Positions 18,328-26,300 of a stretch of DNA of 64,000 nt are shown here, in pieces; position 1 is the stretch's first letter, and each line of letters starts with the position of its first letter. The DNA is from Lacipirellula limnantheis (GTDB lineage Bacteria; Planctomycetota; Planctomycetia; Pirellulales; Lacipirellulaceae), in NCBI RefSeq assembly GCF_007746075.1, contig NZ_CP036339.1, positions 3,129,786 through 3,193,785 of the forward strand, in the 5' to 3' direction. Under the pieces are notes generated by a model, which was given only the letters and a program-made list of their open reading frames with translations, had not been told where the DNA came from and did no database searches. The position numbers were made by a program, and so were the translations under genes.

Positions 18328-19814
18328 GAGGCGCCCTCCGTCAGCAGGGCCTGGTAGGCCGAAACGTCAGTCTGGCCAACGTCGACCAGCCGCAGATGGG
18401 GCCGACCGTCAAGCGAGAAGAGCGCCACCGGCGCTTCGCGACGGTGCTCGACGATCACGCGAATCGCATCGGCGTCATGGACGCCGATGTCGAGAGCGTA
18501 CTCGACGGCATCCTGGAGTTGCTCCAGAGAGCACCCTTCCAAGAGTCGCAAGACGCGGATGAACTCGCGCGTTCCCAAGCCGCCCGGCTCCGTCTCCAAC
18601 AGCCGGCGGAGCGCGGCGAAACACTCTGGCAAGTCCCACTCCTGGAGCGGCTTGGCATGATCGAAGCCTCCCGGCTTCTTCTCAAGTAGCGCCAGGTAGT
18701 GGACCGGATCGAACAGGTCCTGCTCCCGCTTCCAAGAGCGGCCGTGGCGAGCGACCAATCGGTCGCCGTCAATCAGCCGAACCTCGTCGACCGTCGCCAC
18801 GATCGTGATCGGCCGGTGAGCATGCTTCACGGGGACGCTGTAGCGGTTCGTATCGAACTTTACCAGCGACAGCGAATTGGCCGACGCTTGAGTCACGCGG
18901 CGGGCGTCGAACGACTGCCGCGGCAGGTCAAGCATCGCTTGTCGATCTGCGGCGAGCAGTTCGCGCTTCGAACCCTCCTTGCCGCGGAGCGTCCGGTCGA
19001 GGTCTCGATCGCAACGTTGGAAGAGTTCGGCGTTGAGCGTCTCCAGCGACTCGACGCGCGGCACGGGGACGAGGAAGTTGCGGCGGGTAAACCCGACGAG
19101 CCCTTCGACCTTCCCCTTCTCATTGGCTCGGCGCACCAGGCAGAAGTGCGCTTGGAACAGGTAATGGCTCTGCAGCCGGAGGAACTCGCTGGTTAGCTGC
19201 CGGCTGCGGCTGCCGGTGATCTTGGCGATCGCCACGCGGCTGTTGTCGTAGCTGATCCGCGTCGGGACGGCGCCAAAGAACTCAAACGCCCGTCGATGAC
19301 CTTCTTGAAAGGCCTCGGTGCACTCTCGGGGGAACGCCTGAATGAAGACGGCGTCCGAGTAGGGGAGCGTCATCACGAACAACGCCGCCTTGATCCGCTC
19401 GCCAGCGACGTCGACCTCGGCGAAGCCGAAGTCGACTTGCGCTTCGCCGGGAGGATGGGAGAGCGGCAGGAAGACTTCTTGGCTCCCTTGCCGCCACTGG
19501 CGGACAGCTTCCTTGACGCTGGAGTAACAGCCGTCGAAGGCGTGCTCCGCAACCAGCCGGTCGAAGATCCGCTGCGCCGTGTGGCGCTGCTTCTTCGGCG
19601 CCTTCGCGTCGCTCACGAGAATCTCGGCGATCAGCGGCAGGAAGCGCTCCATCTTCGGCCGCGGCCGGGACGTGGCGTGCCGGTAGCCGGGCGGCTCGAC
19701 GTACGCCAGGACCTTCTGAATTGTCTCCCAGTGCAACTTGTATTCGCGACACGCTTGCCGCCGACTAAGCTCGCCAGTTAATACGCGGCGACGGATCTCA
19801 GCCCACTTCTCCAT
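18324..19814 (-). CDS. istA: IS21-family transposase IstA
   Basis: 496 residues from the internal Met of MEKWAEIRRRVLTGE; a longer frame to 19853 adds 13 residues. The N-terminal helix-turn-helix is ELSRRQACREYKLHWETIQKVL. The rve DDE core shows the first Asp in EAQVDFGFAEV, the second in RISYDNSRVAI and the Glu in NEKGKVEGLVGFTRRNF. The C-terminal beta region (NRYSVPVKHAHRPITIVATVDEV) is family-typical. No frameshift or stop, so the transposase is probably functional. Confidence 0.95.
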   Translation of the reverse strand: MEKWAEIRRRVLTGELSRRQACREYKLHWETIQKVLAYVEPPGYRHATSRPRPKMERFLPLIAEILVSDAKAPKKQRHTAQRIFDRLVAEHAFDGCYSSVKEAVRQWRQGSQEVFLPLSHPPGEAQVDFGFAEVDVAGERIKAALFVMTLPYSDAVFIQAFPRECTEAFQEGHRRAFEFFGAVPTRISYDNSRVAIAKITGSRSRQLTSEFLRLQSHYLFQAHFCLVRRANEKGKVEGLVGFTRRNFLVPVPRVESLETLNAELFQRCDRDLDRTLRGKEGSKRELLAADRQAMLDLPRQSFDARRVTQASANSLSLVKFDTNRYSVPVKHAHRPITIVATVDEVRLIDGDRLVARHGRSWKREQDLFDPVHYLALLEKKPGGFDHAKPLQEWDLPECFAALRRLLETEPGGLGTREFIRVLRLLEGCSLEQLQDAVEYALDIGVHDADAIRVIVEHRREAPVALFSLDGRPHLRLVDVGQTDVSAYQALLTEGAS

Positions 19815-19966
19815 ATTACGTAGCACTCCTGGCACGCCTCGCTTCACGAGCACTCAGTAATCAGTGACGGCAACCGGCCTGCGGCCGGCTGCCACGATGA
19901 TCCCAGTGTCGCAAACTCGAAACAATGCACGGTTGTGCGCTACAGAATTCGGGCGCCAGACCTCCA

Positions 19967-19999
19967 GCCGCGCGCTACGTTTTTGGAATGGCGGTCACA
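19967..19999. repeat. right terminal inverted repeat of IS21 element
   Basis: 33-base end pairing with 17449-17481. It is followed directly by the second copy of the GCTTC target duplication. Confidence 0.93.
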
Positions 20000-20373
20000 G
20001 CTTCCGCCGATGGAGATGCCGCGGGTGATGAGCGACAACGGCAGTTGCTACGTTTCGCGGGAGTTCCGCGGCGTACTAAACGAGCATAACCTGGCGTATC
20101 ATTGGATCTAGCCGCACTACCCCGAGGTGAACGGGATCATCGAGCGGTCGAGCCGTACGCTACGCTAAGCCCTGAATGGCCAGGAGCTGACGCACCTGCT
20201 GCAGGTGCGGGACGTTTTCGCGGGATTTAACATGCAGCACAACGAGTACCGATTACACTCAGCGCCAGGCTGACTGTGGCCGATCAAGTTCTACGGGGCA
20301 ACCTCGCGGGGCTGCACGAACAGCGACGCCGAATGATGGCCGAGGCGCGGCATCGGAGTCGAGAGTAGGACCG
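20000..20373 (+). pseudogene. decayed DDE transposase, 3' part (IS3/IS481 superfamily)
   Basis: Continuation of the pseudogene at 17150-17448 beyond the IS21 element. Pieces are PRVMSDNGSCYVSREF (second catalytic Asp), a stop codon, HYPEVNGIIERSSRTLR (catalytic Glu, spaced about 35 residues from the Asp), a second stop, ALNGQELTHLLQVRDVFAGF, and a third stop near SAPG. Several stops, not only the insertion, show it was inactive independently of the IS21 event. Confidence 0.8.
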
Positions 20374-20477
20374 GTAGTTGCGACAACTGAAGTTGCCGCA
20401 GAAACCCATGGAGGTCGTTGTTAAACACGAGGCCGAAATGTCTAACTGGTGGGGCAAAGAATTCTGCTGGGGGTTTT

Positions 20478-20627
20478 ATGGTTAAATTGATGGGTGTTGC
20501 CCCCAGGTTCCCCCCCAACAGATTTACAGAACTAACGGCGAGCCCTTGGGTTTGGATACCCGCGGCCATTGTCTTTTTTGTGGTCGTCGTCTGGATCTTC
20601 GTGAACGACCGACAGCGGCCTCGCTGA
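20478..20627 (+). CDS. possible small membrane protein (49 aa)
   Basis: Short frame from ATG 20478 with a G-rich stretch 4-5 bases upstream. The translation has a polar N-terminus and one strong membrane helix (WVWIPAAIVFFVVVVWIF) followed by a basic end, so the topology is plausible for a small inner-membrane protein. It lies just after the dead transposase and could also be a chance frame. No family recognised. Confidence 0.3.
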   Translation: MVKLMGVAPRFPPNRFTELTASPWVWIPAAIVFFVVVVWIFVNDRQRPR

Positions 20628-21725
20628 TTGGCATTGCTTTTCTTATTGTCGTGGCTCAGCCCATGACCTGAAGCCAGCTCGCGGTCGCTGTCCGTTGCCA
20701 ATCCGAGCGCCATGGCTGGCTTCGCCCCTTTCAGGCTCGATGCTTGCAGCAGAAGTTGTCGTGAACGAAGAACAGCCCCAGGGCGGCCCGGGTGGTTGTT
20801 TTTCAAGTTTTCTTCGCATTGCACGTCAGCGACGTGAATGCCGCCAATGTTCGCGACGAATTACCGCAAACACCGCCCCCATCAGAACCGTCAAATTGGT
20901 AATCGTCTGCAGATGGGCGTCGGTGATGTGGAAAAACGGCTTGCACGTTCATCCCCTAGCATAGGAGCTTGATGATTTCAGCGGCCCGGTCCAAACCAAG
21001 CCGCTGCTAAGCCAATCAGCGAGCAGGATTGGCGAACGAAATCGCAGCCACACGGAATTTGCAGCCGCCAAGCCAACAAGAGGGCGGCCGCGCAGATCGC
21101 CAAAAATATTGGAGAGGATAAGAGGGCAGAGAGCGGTTACAGAAAAGTTCGCACGACCGACGGGGCCGCGGCCGTTCCGTCACCCTGAGGGCGGCCGAGG
21201 ACTGGCTCTCAGGCCGACTTCGGCACCGGGGGGCCGCTGTTGGTCAATTGCGAGCAAGTAGTACGGAGTAAACTATCCAATATTTGCAAGTGTTACAGTG
21301 AAGTGGTCCATCGGCAGACTACTTACAACGTCATTCTTGCGTTTGAGGGGGTGCAGCTGCCCACAAAACGACCAATCGTCGCCGATTCGATGCCCCCGCA
21401 CGTCTTTGCGCTGCATTATTCGGATGCTGTTCGTCGCCATTCTTCTTGGCTCAATACAGTTTCTGCCGCAAGCAATCACGCTCGACGTGCAAATACCGCT
21501 GTGGCACACGGATTGGCAAGGGGGGGCGGGCGTCCGGCAAGCTTCTTTAGCGGCGTTCGATGCGCAGGGGCGCCGTTCACAGCAGGGCGCCGTTATGGCT
21601 TCAACGCCCACTCAGGGAGATTCATGTGACGGCCGCAATGAAAACGATAGTCGCAGCTATCCAGAACCAATGACTCGCTGTTAGCTCGGCGATAGTTGGT
21701 GGCAGGAGCGATGTCCGCAACCTAA
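20628..21725. other. long gene-free stretch
   Basis: About 1.1 kb without a convincing gene. Overlapping frames on both strands near 21240-21684 have the erratic composition of non-coding DNA. One contains a hydrophobic run (MLFVAILLGSIQFL), which is not enough to call a gene. Probably a scar of past insertions around the IS elements. Confidence 0.4.
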
Positions 21726-21872
21726 TCACTCAGATTTACGACACTTTTCGCATTGTCTAAAGCGGATGATGCGGACGTTCGGGAACGGGCGTTCGACGCG
21801 AACTGCCTTGCCACTCCCATCGCATTCGGGGCAGGTCGCGCGGACTTGTCGGAGAAGGGCTTCTTGTTTCAT
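21726..21872 (-). CDS. small zinc-ribbon protein
   Basis: 48 residues from an internal ATG. CPECDGSG followed 23 residues later by CEKCRKSE gives two CxxC knuckles, a zinc-ribbon layout also seen in DnaJ-like or phage small proteins. The knuckles are separated by a basic and hydrophobic beta-type stretch (VRVERPFPNVRIIRF). It is isolated from other genes and no partner can be inferred. Confidence 0.5.
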   Translation of the reverse strand: MKQEALLRQVRATCPECDGSGKAVRVERPFPNVRIIRFRQCEKCRKSE

Positions 21873-22180
21873 AAACCCATCATAACTAGCAAATGTTGGA
21901 TTCTTCCACACCGCAAACTAGATAACTAGATAAGACGTTGTCGCACTACAGCGTCTAAGCGTCAGGGAATGTCCCGTGGATGGCCTTCAGGCGCTAATGG
22001 GGGGTGTGTATCCGTCATTCTCAACAAATTTCGGGGTAATGCAGCTGTAGGCGGAAAAGCTGTTTTGGCCACATCGCCCTGAGCAAAAACCTTGCCGTTG
22101 GCAAATCTGCCTGTTAAAATTCAACCTGTAAGCTTTGCGCAGAGTCCCGAAAGGCCCGATTTTGACACCCCATCGCAAGG

Positions 22181-22625
22181 GCAATCGACTTCGACTTCAC
22201 CCGCTGGTGGCGCGGTGCATTGTCGGGTTGTTTGTAGCCGTCTTCATCGTCTCAGGTGTTTCGGAGGCTGAAGCGAGCATCGTTGGTCCCGTGGTCCCGG
22301 AATTCTCCTTAGAAGCATCAGGCTCTGGGGCAGGCACGAGTCATTCCTGCGAATCCAAGTCCTCGTCCGGCGATCAGAACACAGAGACCCCTTTCACTGG
22401 ACGAGCGTTGACGTTGCTCATGGGCCAACCGGGCTCAAACAGCACGTCATCCACTTCAGGTTCATCATCGTTTGCAGGGACAAGCGTTACCGCTGCGCTG
22501 GTCTACGTTCCTGCGAACATTCTTTGTGATCCGGCTGTTGCGGGCTGGGTGTCCGGGGAGCGTCAAGTCGCTCTCCCTTCACCTCCCGGCAACGAACTCC
22601 TCAGGCCGCCGCAAGCGTCGTGACC
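22181..22625 (+). repeat. 445-bp direct repeat, copy 1
   Basis: Matches 23831-24275 with two mismatches and no gaps (22259 T against C; one T/C at about 22488). It begins 26 bases before a shared GTG codon and stops two bases after the stop codon of the encoded protein. Flanking sequences on both sides differ between copies. The duplicated unit is thus almost exactly one gene. Confidence 0.97.
22207..22623 (+). CDS. secreted Ser-rich protein, copy 1
   Basis: 138 residues if started at GTG 22207, the only start codon upstream of the signal peptide that both copies share; an upstream TTG at 22135 extends it. Signal peptide ARCIVGLFVAVFIVSG ends in EAEA. The mature chain has a Ser/Thr/Gly-rich low-complexity middle, a short hydrophobic ALVYVPANILC segment, and the ending LPSPPGNELLRPPQAS. 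No family recognised. A PEP-CTERM gene follows 138 bases later. Both copies keep the same open frame, which argues that the protein is made. Confidence 0.6.
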   Translation: MARCIVGLFVAVFIVSGVSEAEASIVGPVVPEFSLEASGSGAGTSHSCESKSSSGDQNTETPFTGRALTLLMGQPGSNSTSSTSGSSSFAGTSVTAALVYVPANILCDPAVAGWVSGERQVALPSPPGNELLRPPQAS

Positions 22626-22761
22626 CGTATGGACGCGCGCTGGCTCGCAACTTTAAGTGTGTGACGCCGAGCACGTTCAACCCTCTGGTCGCGTTTATGC
22701 ACCAACTGGTTTTCGGTCATACCATTTTTTCTCGAAATGGGTTTATTGAAGAGGACTTTTA

Positions 22762-23448
22762 ATGAAATACTTATTTGCTATTGCCCTAATCGGCGGCTCC
22801 TGCTGTTTCCCACAGCTCAGCCATGCATCAATCAACATTTCGCTAAATCCCAGCAATCTCGTGCCAAATTCGACGAAGATAAGTTTCGTCACAGGCGCTG
22901 TTGATCCCAGTGGAGGAAACAGCGGCTTTCTGGGCTCGATCTATACAAATGACGGCACCTTGCTTCAGCAGTGGGAAACCTTCTGTGTAGAGACTCAAGA
23001 GTTCGTTGAACTTGACAACCGCAAATATTTGCTGCACTCCAGCGCTGCGAATCCTACGACCAGTGCAAACAACGTGGTGGGAGATACCGCAAAGTGGATC
23101 TACTATCAATTCGGGCATGGTGGTCTCGCGGGATGGACGCCAAACGATGGTGAGGAGGTTCAAGAGGCAATTTGGAGCCAAGTCACGAAGCCCGACAGCT
23201 CCCCGCTAGCCGTGGCCAATGGACTGGCGTTAACTTGGGTTAACGACGCCATAGCTGCATTCAATACAAACTATGCCGCGGCAAAGGCGAAAGCTGACCA
23301 GATTAGGATTTTGAACCCAATCACTCTGGATGGAACGCACAAGCAAAGCATGCTGTATGCGGTTCCCGAAGCCTCTACTGTCGCCGTCTGGTCGATCTTG
23401 ACTTTCCTCGGCGCCGGCTTGGCCTATCGCAAACGTAGTTTGTCGTGA
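22762..23448 (+). CDS. PEP-CTERM surface protein with a possible Cys-Gln thioester motif
   Basis: 228 residues. ATG 22762 follows GAGGA. Signal peptide MKYLFAIALIGG to HAS. A beta-type domain contains FCVETQEFVEL and later TAKWIYYQFGHGG and EVQEAIWSQV. The FCVE plus VQxAIW pairing resembles the Cys and Gln of bacterial thioester domains. The tail is VPEASTVAVWSILTFLGAGLAYRKRSLS, a sorting signal with PEA in place of PEP. Expected route: Sec export, exosortase cleavage and attachment to the surface glycan. The upstream Ser-rich gene copy suggests a two-gene unit. Confidence 0.8.
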   Translation: MKYLFAIALIGGSCCFPQLSHASINISLNPSNLVPNSTKISFVTGAVDPSGGNSGFLGSIYTNDGTLLQQWETFCVETQEFVELDNRKYLLHSSAANPTTSANNVVGDTAKWIYYQFGHGGLAGWTPNDGEEVQEAIWSQVTKPDSSPLAVANGLALTWVNDAIAAFNTNYAAAKAKADQIRILNPITLDGTHKQSMLYAVPEASTVAVWSILTFLGAGLAYRKRSLS

Positions 23449-23468
23449 AATGCGGTGTAGTGCGGGAA

Positions 23469-23499
23469 GCCGGCGGAGTGCAAAGAGCGCTCCGCCGGC
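23469..23499 (+). terminator. hairpin downstream of PEP-CTERM gene
   Basis: A 10-bp perfect stem (arms at 23469-23478 and 23490-23499, GC-rich) with an 11-base loop, 21 bases after the stop codon. No T-run follows, so it may be a weak terminator or an mRNA-stabilising hairpin. Confidence 0.5.
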
Positions 23500-23737
23500 G
23501 CGGCTCGCTGTCTTCGAGTGTCCAGAGTTAATGTTGTTGGGGATTGCTGCTTGCGGTCGTTGATAACTCGAGGTCCAGCAGCTGGCCATGGGCGGACCAA
23601 AACGGCTGCTCGATTTTGGTGGGCGGGAGAACAGCGTGCGGAGAAATGATGCAACTCATTGCGGTAACGAGAGTTGCAGTGATCGTGCCGTTTTTCTATC
23701 CCTTATAAATTTATACATGAATTTTCACTGCTTTTAA

Positions 23738-23767
23738 TTGCATAACAGGAACTGTTTCGGTTATGAT
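23738..23767 (+). promoter_or_regulatory. candidate sigma70-type promoter before repeat copy 2
   Basis: TTGCAT at 23738-23743 and TATGAT at 23762-23767 are 18 bases apart, inside an A+T-rich stretch that stands out from its surroundings. It is 42 bases before ATG 23809 and 90 before GTG 23857. No equivalent is visible before copy 1. Confidence 0.35.
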
Positions 23768-23830
23768 GTGCCCAAGAGAGCGAGCGCTTCGGTTTCCCGC
23801 ATGAGACGATGATGACGCCGGAATTTATCA

Positions 23831-24275
23831 GCAATCGACTTCGACTTCACCCGCTGGTGGCGCGGTGCATTGTCGGGTTGTTTGTAGCCGTCTTCATCGT
23901 CTCAGGTGCTTCGGAGGCTGAAGCGAGCATCGTTGGTCCCGTGGTCCCGGAATTCTCCTTAGAAGCATCAGGCTCTGGGGCAGGCACGAGTCATTCCTGC
24001 GAATCCAAGTCCTCGTCCGGCGATCAGAACACAGAGACCCCTTTCACTGGACGAGCGTTGACGTTGCTCATGGGCCAACCGGGCTCAAACAGCACGTCAT
24101 CCACTTCAGGTTCATCATCGTTTGCAGGGACAAGCGTCACCGCTGCGCTGGTCTACGTTCCTGCGAACATTCTTTGTGATCCGGCTGTTGCGGGCTGGGT
24201 GTCCGGGGAGCGTCAAGTCGCTCTCCCTTCACCTCCCGGCAACGAACTCCTCAGGCCGCCGCAAGCGTCGTGACC
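23831..24275 (+). repeat. 445-bp direct repeat, copy 2
   Basis: Second copy of 22181-22625, with 2 differences in 445 bases. Spacing between copies is 1650 bases and includes one complete PEP-CTERM gene, consistent with duplication of a gene pair followed by divergence outside the repeat, or with gene conversion limited to the repeat. Confidence 0.97.
23857..24273 (+). CDS. secreted Ser-rich protein, copy 2
   Basis: 138 residues from the shared GTG; an ATG at 23809 adds 16 residues and is preceded by a candidate promoter. Differs from copy 1 by a single residue (Val to Ala in the signal peptide); the second base change is silent. Again followed, 124 bases later, by a PEP-CTERM gene. Function unknown. 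The repeated pairing suggests a chaperone, regulatory or surface role linked to the downstream protein, which is speculation. Confidence 0.6.
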   Translation: MARCIVGLFVAVFIVSGASEAEASIVGPVVPEFSLEASGSGAGTSHSCESKSSSGDQNTETPFTGRALTLLMGQPGSNSTSSTSGSSSFAGTSVTAALVYVPANILCDPAVAGWVSGERQVALPSPPGNELLRPPQAS

Positions 24276-24397
24276 TCGTCGGGCTAGGTTGTCGGTGTAA
24301 TTATGCCGGCCCTGGTGCCTGCAGTTTGGTTTTGCGTGTGCGCGAACCACTGTGTTGGTCATACTTTCTTGCGACTCTTATTTTGAGGAGATTTACT

Positions 24398-25102
24398 ATG
24401 AAAAAGTTATGCAGCTTGGTCGCCTTTCTGGCAGCATGCACTATGGCGACGAACGTGGACGCCTCGATTCAAGTACACCCAAGTAGTGGTATTGGAGCCG
24501 GTCCTCTTGCGCCGTACGCGACATCGTTCGCGAATTTTGATGATCTTGGTGCAGCGGGGAGCGTCCCGGTGGGCGTTCTGTCGGGCGGCGTTGTAACAGT
24601 GTCGATGTTAGCCAATGCTCAAGTCGCTCAAGTCCCTCCAACGGCTTCTAACGTTGCCGCTGCCCCATTCCTTTCTGGTAGCAATGGCGCTGGATTTGGT
24701 TCGCAAACCGTACCAGCTGCAGACACGACGAAGTTTCTTAGTGCTGGTAGCACTGGCAGTGTGACTTTGCAATTCGCGCCCTCGACGTATTTTGGCATCT
24801 TGTGGGGCTCTGTCGATTCGTACAACGTTATTACGTTTTACGACGTAAATGGTGGTACGAAGTCGTTCACTGGCAGCGACGTGTTCGCGCCTGCGGTCGG
24901 CAAACAGGGTATAGATGGTACTGCCTACGTCAATTTTGTTTCCGACGTAGCTTTCAACAAGGTAGTGCTTACTAATAATCCCACTACGTTGGCGTTTGAA
25001 GTTGACAACGTCGCCATCGGTAACGTACCCGAAGCCACGACGATTGCTGTTTGGTCAGGACTTAGCCTGCTGGGCTGGGCCGCTTACCGCCGTCGCTCTT
25101 AG
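24398..25102 (+). CDS. PEP-CTERM (PEA variant) surface protein
   Basis: 234 residues. TGAGGAG 7 bases before ATG 24398 fixes the start. Signal peptide MKKLCSLVAFLAACTMATNVDA, then a beta-sandwich-like domain with FGILWGSVDSYNVITFYD, a pattern I associate with a group of exosortase-dependent surface proteins. The tail is VPEATTIAVWSGLSLLGWAAYRRRS, PEA again replacing PEP. A strong hairpin follows the stop codon. The 5' leader is weakly similar to that of the gene at 22762 (GGTCATAC, T-rich stretch, GAGGA). Likely surface-anchored; ligand unknown. Confidence 0.82.
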   Translation: MKKLCSLVAFLAACTMATNVDASIQVHPSSGIGAGPLAPYATSFANFDDLGAAGSVPVGVLSGGVVTVSMLANAQVAQVPPTASNVAAAPFLSGSNGAGFGSQTVPAADTTKFLSAGSTGSVTLQFAPSTYFGILWGSVDSYNVITFYDVNGGTKSFTGSDVFAPAVGKQGIDGTAYVNFVSDVAFNKVVLTNNPTTLAFEVDNVAIGNVPEATTIAVWSGLSLLGWAAYRRRS

Positions 25103-25115
25103 TCAGGTCTTCCTG

Positions 25116-25151
25116 CGAACCTGCGGCGGGGTATTCCCCGCCGCAGGTTCG
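25116..25151 (+). terminator. rho-independent-type hairpin
   Basis: Perfect 16-bp stem with a TATT loop, arms 25116-25131 and 25136-25151, 14 bases after the stop codon. A short ATTTT stretch follows. It should stop transcription after the second PEA-type gene. Confidence 0.8.
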
Positions 25152-25334
25152 ATTTTCAACAAAGCTTCAGTGTGGCGTGTTCCTGTGATATGGAGCTGGG
25201 TGCCACGTGACCAACGAAGTCCCTGAAGACTTGGCGTTAGGCTGATTCTGTTTGGCGGAGAAGTGGAACTTCTCATAAAAGTACGACCGAGTCCGCTTCT
25301 CAGGCATAAAACAAAATCCGAACATGGAACTAAG

Positions 25335-25982
25335 ATGAAGTTTCTCTCCCGCAATAGAGTTGGTGCCGTTGTGGCGCTGCTGACTGCCGTTTGCTTGTCA
25401 GCGTCGCCTGCCGAGAGTTTTGCGTCGATCCAATTCGAGCTTGATTCGTTTTCGGTTTCTACTCACTCGGCTGGACCTGGGTTGCTGATCAACACAGATT
25501 CAAGCGTCATTTCGCCGACTTTGGAGTCCTTCTCACTGGATGTAGGGCAGTCAGTGACAGGTGATCTTTTCCGGATCTGGACGGACGAAGCAGCCTGGAA
25601 CCTGGATGACGCATCGCCGCAAAATGCGTCTGTCTCGTTCAATTTCAGCCAGCCTGCTCCAACCTTTGGGGGCGGCGTGTCGGGCGAGACCTACGGCGCA
25701 ACAATTTTCTTCGCTTCGGGCGGCGTGCTCGATTGGAACAACGGCCCGTTTATCCTGAGCTTCGGGCCGAATGGAGATGGTAAGCTGCAGGTCACGTTGA
25801 GCGACGAAGTATTTAATCCTGGTCCTGGCTTCACGTTCAGGTCGGGTAGAGACTACGGTGCAACTGTCGAGGCAACGTTTACGTTGCTTCAGGCCCCGGC
25901 TGTTCCAGAGCCGGCGACGCTGCTCTTATGGGGCGGCTTAGGCCTCGCTGGCGTCGCGGCTGGCCGTCGCTTTGTCGCTTAG
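25335..25982 (+). CDS. PEP-CTERM surface protein
   Basis: 215 residues from ATG 25335. The longer frame to 25263 lacks a signal. Signal peptide VGAVVALLTAVCLSASPAES, then a beta-rich domain (FELDSFSVSTHSAGPGLLI, SLDVGQSVTGDLFRIWTDE), and the tail VPEPATLLLWGGLGLAGVAAGRRFVA. It shows no repeats, dockerin or catalytic motif. A classical terminator follows. Probably an exported structural or adhesive protein; the domain family is not recognised. Confidence 0.8.
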   Translation: MKFLSRNRVGAVVALLTAVCLSASPAESFASIQFELDSFSVSTHSAGPGLLINTDSSVISPTLESFSLDVGQSVTGDLFRIWTDEAAWNLDDASPQNASVSFNFSQPAPTFGGGVSGETYGATIFFASGGVLDWNNGPFILSFGPNGDGKLQVTLSDEVFNPGPGFTFRSGRDYGATVEATFTLLQAPAVPEPATLLLWGGLGLAGVAAGRRFVA

Positions 25983-26009
25983 GTAACGAGAAGCAAACGA
26001 ACATTTTTC

Positions 26010-26043
26010 GCGGCCGCTGGTAAGTCCGGCGGCCGCTTTTTTT
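26010..26043 (+). terminator. rho-independent terminator
   Basis: GCGGCCGC arms at 26010-26017 and 26029-26036 followed directly by seven T residues (26037-26043). Lies 28 bases after the PEP-CTERM gene stop codon. Confidence 0.88.
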
Positions 26044-26300
26044 GTGCCCAGCTGCTGCTCGTTCGGCGGTAGTTCATGGCGGCAGCACTTCGCAGAGGTT
26101 ACATGACAACCCAGTGAAACGCTGTTTTAACCGGGATTTGTTTGTGATTTTGCCGTAAATGCCGGTTCGGCATAGGCATGAAGGCGGCGACGGGGAGCCA
26201 GATCGCTGCTCGGCAATCAAATTTGCCGTGTTTTGTGTATGATGAGGTGAGCGACGTTAGGGCAGGGGCGCAATCAAGCAAGGCGGAGCAGACCCCAAAA

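Larger units (their letters stand above)
17449..19999 (-). mobile_element. complete IS21-family insertion sequence (2551 bp)
   Basis: The element starts TGTGACCGCC and ends GGCGGTCACA. The terminal inverted repeats are 33 bases (17449-17481 and 19967-19999) with one mismatch, and a second GTAGCGC-containing repeat lies inside each end, as expected for IS21. The flanks GCTTC (17444-17448) and GCTTC (20000-20004) form a 5-bp target duplication. It carries istA and istB in the minus direction with a 4-base overlap. Both genes are intact and the ends almost perfect, so the insertion is probably recent. The target is a dead transposase gene. Confidence 0.93.

Noticed and set aside
20291..20824. 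177-codon reverse frame across the transposase remnant
   Set aside because: It runs antisense through the recognisable transposase pseudogene and has no domain.
21240..21684. Overlapping forward frames of about 130 codons
   Set aside because: A hydrophobic run is present but the remainder is not protein-like and no start site is visible.
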